A DNA stretch of 7,498 nucleotides from Nitrososphaeria archaeon (GTDB lineage: Archaea > Thermoproteota > Nitrososphaeria > JACIWG01), in assembly GCA_014361085.1 (NCBI GenBank), contig JACIWG010000034.1:1-7498 (forward strand), written 5' to 3'. Below, one piece after another: positions 4,952 through 7,498 of this stretch; the first letter of the stretch is position 1; each line of letters begins with the position of its first letter. The notes under the pieces are model-generated. The model worked only from the letters and a program-made list of their open reading frames with translations. It searched no databases and was not told where the DNA came from. The position numbers and the translations under genes were made by a program.

Positions 4952-6241
4952 ATGGTGTTGGTAATAGGTGTTTTAGGTGCATGGGGGAAAGGAAAGACTT
5001 TAACTTTAACAATGCTTCAAGAGTTGGCAAAATATTATCCTAATGTTATTGGTTTAGACAAACCTTGCATAATCGTCTCCAATTATATGAGTAAGTTTGC
5101 AGACTATGTTATTGCCATTAATCCACAAAATAAAGAAGTTTATAATCAATATACTAAACAAAGTATTCAGGTTTTGGATTTAGAACAGTTTTTAAGTAAG
5201 CCACCAGACGAAAATGATTATTTCCTTTTTTTAGACGATGTTTATAGTTGGCTGGCAAGTTGGTATTTCTCAAGCAATTTCAATAACATGGCGTTAAGGT
5301 TGCTTGCTTCAGGGCGAAAAAAGAACATCAACATAGCGTTGTCTTCGACAAGATGGAAAGACATTGACCCAAGACTTAGGGCTAATCACACGCACCTTAT
5401 TTTTCCAACTTATATTCCTGAAAAAAAGGTTTGTAAAATTGAAATAAACCTGATAGGTGTACACGACCTAATACCTCTTAAAACATTATACTTTAATGCA
5501 GAAAGGTATTTCAACGCCTACGACACAAAAGAGATCATAGCACCAGTTTACCCAACAAAATCTAAAATCAAAACGGTTGTAAGAACAAACGGACACATTA
5601 TAACACAAACAGAACAAGCGCTCCAAGACAATAATAATAAAATTGATGATAAAATTGTCTTGGAAAACAGAAAACCAGACGGCTACGAAGCATTAGCAAA
5701 AGGCATCATAATCCAACAGCAAATAGCAGACGAATACAAAAAACAAGGCTACATTGTAGAATGCAATTTTGGAGACAAAGAACCAGACATAATCTTATAC
5801 GCAGACGAAAATAAAACAAAACCAATAAAAGTCGTATCCGTAAAATCATTTTACCTTGTACCATCAAACCAACGCTGGACTGCTACACCCCTACCTTCTT
5901 CTTCTTCTTTTTCTGGTGGGGTGGTGCGGAGGCAGGGTTTTGCGACTACTCGGATGGTGTATCGTAGGGATTTGGCTCCTGAAATCAGTTTTGCCCTACA
6001 GTATAATGTGCCATTGGAGCTTGTTATCGTGAACCAGAGGAACATGAAAAGACAGGTTATAGTTTTAGAGGGTGAAAAGTTGAGAGGCTTCCAGAGTATT
6101 GCGTCAAGCCAAGAACTAAACAAAGACGAAGACACAGAAAAAGAAAAAGAAAAAGAAAAAGAAGAAAATGAAAATGAAGAAGAAAATGAAGGGTGTAACA
6201 AGGGGGAGGGGAAAGGGAAAGGGGTTGTGGGTTTGGGTTAA
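4952..6241 (+). CDS. Zot/pI-like P-loop ATPase with C-terminal PD-(D/E)XK-like domain
   Basis: 429 residues. The Walker A motif is GAWGKGKT (9-16), Walker B is YFLFLDDVYSW (90-100, acidic pair 95-96), and ASGRKKNINIALSSTRW (119-135) followed by DPRLRANHTHLIFP (139-152) resembles the sensor and arginine region of Zot/HerA-FtsK ATPases. These ATPases power virion assembly and extrusion in filamentous viruses. No membrane helix is visible, unlike phage pI. Residues 243-380 look like a restriction-endonuclease fold: YEALAKG (245-251), EPDIILY (277-283), VVSVKSF (294-300) and PEISFALQYNVPLELVIVNQ (343-362). The family's usual E/D-x-K reads S-V-K (296-298), so it may bind DNA without cutting. A Glu/Lys/Asn-rich stretch (396-414) and a Gly/Lys-rich tail finish the protein. 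AGGTG sits seven bases before the ATG, and the gene ends the operon. A general packaging or DNA-transfer ATPase is the alternative. Confidence 0.75.
   Translation: MVLVIGVLGAWGKGKTLTLTMLQELAKYYPNVIGLDKPCIIVSNYMSKFADYVIAINPQNKEVYNQYTKQSIQVLDLEQFLSKPPDENDYFLFLDDVYSWLASWYFSSNFNNMALRLLASGRKKNINIALSSTRWKDIDPRLRANHTHLIFPTYIPEKKVCKIEINLIGVHDLIPLKTLYFNAERYFNAYDTKEIIAPVYPTKSKIKTVVRTNGHIITQTEQALQDNNNKIDDKIVLENRKPDGYEALAKGIIIQQQIADEYKKQGYIVECNFGDKEPDIILYADENKTKPIKVVSVKSFYLVPSNQRWTATPLPSSSSFSGGVVRRQGFATTRMVYRRDLAPEISFALQYNVPLELVIVNQRNMKRQVIVLEGEKLRGFQSIASSQELNKDEDTEKEKEKEKEENENEEENEGCNKGEGKGKGVVGLG
6137..6190 (+). repeat. GAAAAA tandem repeat coding a Glu/Lys/Asn tail
   Basis: Four tandem copies of GAAAAA (6137-6160) run into degenerate GAA/AAT codons up to 6190. 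In frame they encode a Glu-Lys repeat and then a Glu-Asn-rich stretch of the ATPase C-terminus. Such purine tracts slip easily, so the tail length may vary between relatives. Confidence 0.75.
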
Positions 6242-6250
6242 GAGAGGGGG
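6202..6250 (+). other. G-run block with G-quadruplex potential
   Basis: Seven runs of three to five Gs lie within 49 bases (6202-6206, 6208-6211, 6215-6217, 6221-6224, 6229-6231, 6235-6237, 6246-6250), on the plus strand only, in otherwise AT-rich DNA. The spacers are short, meeting the usual quadruplex pattern several times over. It encodes the last Gly/Lys-rich residues of the ATPase and extends past its stop into the non-coding region. Confidence 0.7.
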
Positions 6251-6270
6251 TTTATTTTCGTCTTTCTTTG

Positions 6271-6357
6271 ATGGTAAAAATTATAGATGATATTATTGGT
6301 ATATTGTCTATACTGTTTAGGTTTTATATTTTCGTCTCTTGTATAAGACGATTATAA
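6271..6357 (+). CDS. Possible 28-residue hydrophobic peptide (weak)
   Basis: The frame from ATG 6271 encodes a short peptide starting MVKIIDDIIGILSILF and ending in a basic CIRRL, like a single membrane helix. There is no ribosome binding site; a TTTATTTT stretch about 17 bases upstream is too close for a convincing leaderless promoter. The frame also contains the TCGTCT/AGACGA hairpin. It may be chance in AT-rich DNA. Confidence 0.2.
   Translation: MVKIIDDIIGILSILFRFYIFVSCIRRL
6332..6351. repeat. TCGTCT-N8-AGACGA hairpin
   Basis: Perfect 6-bp arms, TCGTCT (6332-6337) and AGACGA (6346-6351), are separated by CTTGTATA. The right arm continues as AGACGATTATAA, the same 12-mer found in three coding regions. 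It is the tightest pairing of the AGACGA motif in the window and lies in the convergent intergenic region, fitting a protein site or a structured terminator. Confidence 0.5.
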
Positions 6358-6417
6358 TAATAGTTTTAGTTTAGTTTCAAAAATAAGAGAAGAGTATTAT
6401 AAAACCAGTAAAGAGCG

Positions 6418-6430
6418 AAAAAATTTTTTT
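6418..6430. terminator. A6T7 tract, possible bidirectional terminator
   Basis: A block of six As followed by seven Ts gives a T-run on either strand. On the plus strand it follows the ATPase operon by about 180 bases; on the minus strand it follows the stop of the helix-turn-helix gene by about 30 bases. T-runs are sufficient termination signals in archaea. Confidence 0.45.
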
Positions 6431-6452
6431 GTCTTGTAGAGGGCTTTATTAA

Positions 6453-6463
6453 CCCCTCAGGGG
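6453..6463 (-). terminator. CCCC-TGA-GGGG hairpin around the stop codon of the HTH gene
   Basis: On the minus strand the TGA stop (6457-6459) forms the three-base loop of a CCCC/GGGG stem. Together with the downstream T-run at 6418-6423 it could end the right-hand minus operon. The stem is only four base pairs, so its effect is uncertain. Confidence 0.4.
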
Positions 6464-6801
6464 GGCTTTTCACCTTCTGCTATAGCGTATAGATCCAATT
6501 GTAAAGTTGGATAAAGTATTCTCATATTAAGCCAATACAATAGATTGTCAAAGGCTTGCCTAATCTTATTAATGCGATAGTTTATTTTTACCTCTCTAAG
6601 GTATCTGTCAGACCTTACTCTTTTGCCTTTCCTTGTTATCTTGTCTCCATTCCTGTATGCTATTATCCATTTCCAGACGGTTCTTGTTGAACAGTTTAGG
6701 GCTTTTGCTATATCGTGAATACGCACATAATAGTTTTTGTATAGGAAAATGGCAAATGTCTTATATTCTGGTCTATACCTGAAACCTGCTTTAATATTCA
6801 T
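6457..6801 (-). CDS. Helix-turn-helix DNA-binding protein
   Basis: 114 residues. Residues 28-50 (IHDIAKALNCSTRTVWKWIIAYR) form a clear helix-turn-helix of the homeodomain-like or transposase/resolvase-like kind, preceded by an aromatic, basic helix and followed by a very basic segment (DKITRKGKRVRSDRYLRE, 53-70). The rest is helical, with a Leu/Tyr-rich stretch (78-100) that could dimerise. It is too short for a transposase and lacks any catalytic region, so a transcription regulator or replication-initiation helper is likely; it is a candidate to bind the twin palindromes or AGACGA sites. The ATG overlaps the 3' end of the preceding 37-codon frame by 11 bases and has no ribosome binding site, so translation is probably coupled. 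It ends in a stop codon that sits in a small hairpin loop. Confidence 0.75.
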   Translation of the reverse strand: MNIKAGFRYRPEYKTFAIFLYKNYYVRIHDIAKALNCSTRTVWKWIIAYRNGDKITRKGKRVRSDRYLREVKINYRINKIRQAFDNLLYWLNMRILYPTLQLDLYAIAEGEKPP

Positions 6802-6904
6802 TTTCGTCTTTATTTTTCAAAAGGAATTTTAAATATAAGTCTCTTATAAACCAGTCTGCTTTAACATTATCCCTGCACTTTTTCACTGTATCCCATGTTG
6901 TCAA
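6791..6904 (-). CDS. 37-residue small protein starting with TTG
   Basis: TTG at 6904 overlaps the TGA stop of the preceding gene (TTGA), much as ATGA overlaps couple genes, and GGGGTG lies seven bases upstream. The frame encodes MTTWDTVKKCRDNVKADWFI and then a charged helical end, KNKDENEY. It fills what would otherwise be the only gap in this operon and runs 11 bases into the helix-turn-helix gene. I recognise no family. Composition (Trp, Cys and mixed charges) looks like real protein rather than noise, but a TTG start leaves doubt. Confidence 0.5.
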   Translation of the reverse strand: MTTWDTVKKCRDNVKADWFIRDLYLKFLLKNKDENEY

Positions 6905-7137
6905 AGGAAAAACACCCCATCTGGAACCGAACTTATAACCTTGCAGGCGTTAACAGTCTTCAGCCAACATTCTAACTTCTTATACTCGTCTTCTGAAATT
7001 ATGCCATCCCAACCAAACCTGCCAGTCCTAATCCTCACCCTCTTACCCTTCTCACAATCTTCAACCTTATAGAGTATTTCACGGCAATAGGTAGCGTGCT
7101 CCTTCAAATCTTCAAGGCGTTCAAGCAAGTCCACCAT
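6901..7137 (-). CDS. Small conserved-type protein of unknown function (78 residues)
   Basis: It starts at ATG 7137 with AAGGTGA six bases upstream; that site overlaps the end of the preceding gene, whose last codons and stop read AGA AGG TGA. An N-terminal helix (MVDLLERLEDLKEHATYCRE) with heptad-like leucines is followed by a basic, probably beta-stranded stretch, GKRVRIRTGRFGWDGIISED (30-49), and a short helical end. Cysteines are at residues 18, 28, 57 and 65; their spacing is loose, so zinc binding is only a possibility. I recognise no family. It is tightly packed in an operon with two DNA-binding-type proteins, so a regulatory or early function is likely. Confidence 0.65.
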   Translation of the reverse strand: MVDLLERLEDLKEHATYCREILYKVEDCEKGKRVRIRTGRFGWDGIISEDEYKKLECWLKTVNACKVISSVPDGVFFL

Positions 7138-7143
7138 TTTTCT

Positions 7144-7498
7144 TCACCTTCTTACAAGTAATCCTTTGGCAACACCAATTGTAAGCAGAAAAACAATAAC
7201 CTCTTGTGCATCACTTTCCGTTTCTTCAATTACAAATTTCCCATTTTCAAAATAGCCATTTTCCTCTAAATTCTTCCAACAGATATCAAAGTCCTTAAAG
7301 TTCGCAAGCCTCTTTATCTTCTCATAATCTGCTCCAAAACGATATAATGCCAAAATCATTTTTGCAACATCACAGTCTTCTTTGCCTATCACTCCTTTTT
7401 GTAATAGCATTTTTACATCTTTCACAAGTTCATTATGTTCTTTGATTTCCTCTTCTGTTAAGACCAAATTTTTATTTATCCATTCTTTAAATTCGTCT
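7144..7498 (-). CDS. Winged-helix-like protein, C-terminal 117 residues (start outside window)
   Basis: The minus frame is open all the way to the right edge: before the TTG at 7467 it continues in frame as DEFKEWINKN, which reads as protein. The true start therefore lies outside, and TTG 7467 is probably not the start. Visible residues 42-92 look like a winged helix: DVAKMILALYRFGADYEKI, then LANFKDFDICWKNLEENGYF as the recognition part, and ENGKFVIEE as the wing. A hydrophobic C-terminal segment (EVIVFLLTIGVAKGLLVRR) follows. A DNA-binding regulator is the best guess; the wing and helix assignments are by eye. It is the first visible gene of the right-hand minus operon, six bases before the next ATG. 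Confidence 0.65.
   Translation of the reverse strand, partial: DEFKEWINKNLVLTEEEIKEHNELVKDVKMLLQKGVIGKEDCDVAKMILALYRFGADYEKIKRLANFKDFDICWKNLEENGYFENGKFVIEETESDAQEVIVFLLTIGVAKGLLVRR

Larger units (their letters stand above)
6242..6456. other. Convergent non-coding region; possible terminators and origin or packaging site
   Basis: It lies between the plus operon and the convergent minus operon. It holds, in order: the last G-run; a T-rich stretch (6251-6270) that could end plus transcription; a 28-codon frame (6271-6357); a hairpin TCGTCT-N8-AGACGA (6332-6351); an A6T7 block (6418-6430) giving T-runs on both strands; and direct repeats of GGGCTTT at 6441 and 6463. Such a concentration of secondary structure in the main intergenic region resembles where small single-stranded DNA viruses keep their origin and packaging signals, but no nick-site motif is identifiable. 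Confidence 0.45.

Noticed and set aside
5851..6201. Minus-strand open frame of 116 codons rich in Ser/Phe
   Set aside because: Its Ser-Phe repeats are simply the complement of the GAAAAA repeat and other low-complexity codons in the ATPase gene.
1988..6357. AGACGATTATAA copies as a CRISPR array or classical iterons
   Set aside because: The copies are far apart, irregularly spaced and mostly inside genes, with no spacer structure.
6457..6801. HTH protein as a transposase or integrase
   Set aside because: Only 114 residues, with no DDE, tyrosine or serine recombinase catalytic motif and no terminal inverted repeats around it.

Overview
The window looks like part of an archaeal mobile element, most likely an inovirus-like (filamentous virus-like) provirus, virus or plasmid. 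The DNA is AT-rich, roughly one third G+C by eye. Most genes carry AGGTGA(T)-type ribosome binding sites that match the archaeal 16S 3' end. TATA-like boxes lie 25-30 bases before two genes with no leader, one membrane-anchored protein has a Thr-rich 'TTTTTIP' linker, and several genes appear to start with TTG. These traits suggest a euryarchaeal (methanogen-like) or DPANN-type host, but I cannot name the lineage.

Layout. (1) Bases 1-901, minus: the first 300 residues of a secreted GH99-like glycoside hydrolase cut by the left edge, with its own TATA box and a leaderless start. (2) Bases 958-1825, minus: a 39-residue single-helix protein resembling a filamentous-virus major coat protein, then a 240-residue secreted, C-terminally anchored protein, closed by a perfect hairpin terminator. 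(3) Bases 1826-1892: a compact divergent promoter with two matching 13-bp palindromes on either side of a TATA-like core. (4) Bases 1893-6241, plus: a tightly packed operon of a tail-anchored protein, a large Ig-domain surface protein with a membrane C-terminus, another tail-anchored protein, a soluble helical protein, a tiny membrane protein with an unusual start, and a Zot/pI-like ATPase with a C-terminal PD-(D/E)XK-like domain. (5) Bases 6242-6456: a convergent non-coding region with a G-run block, small hairpins and an A/T palindrome. (6) Bases 6457-7498, minus: four overlapping small genes, ending in a helix-turn-helix protein; the first runs off the right edge.

Working model (inference). 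The divergent promoter drives a virion module: coat protein and receptor or minor coat protein one way, attachment proteins and the assembly ATPase the other. The right-hand minus operon looks regulatory. No replication protein or integrase is visible, so those genes, if present, lie outside. Notable signals are the shared C-terminus of the coat and the 240-residue protein, the twin operators, an apparent excess of AGACGA/TCGTCT (21 sites counted by eye), the ATPase with an apparently damaged nuclease-like domain, and four genes or gene ends (1-901, 1706-1825, 4801-4941, 6791-6904) that a standard ATG-to-stop scan would miss.
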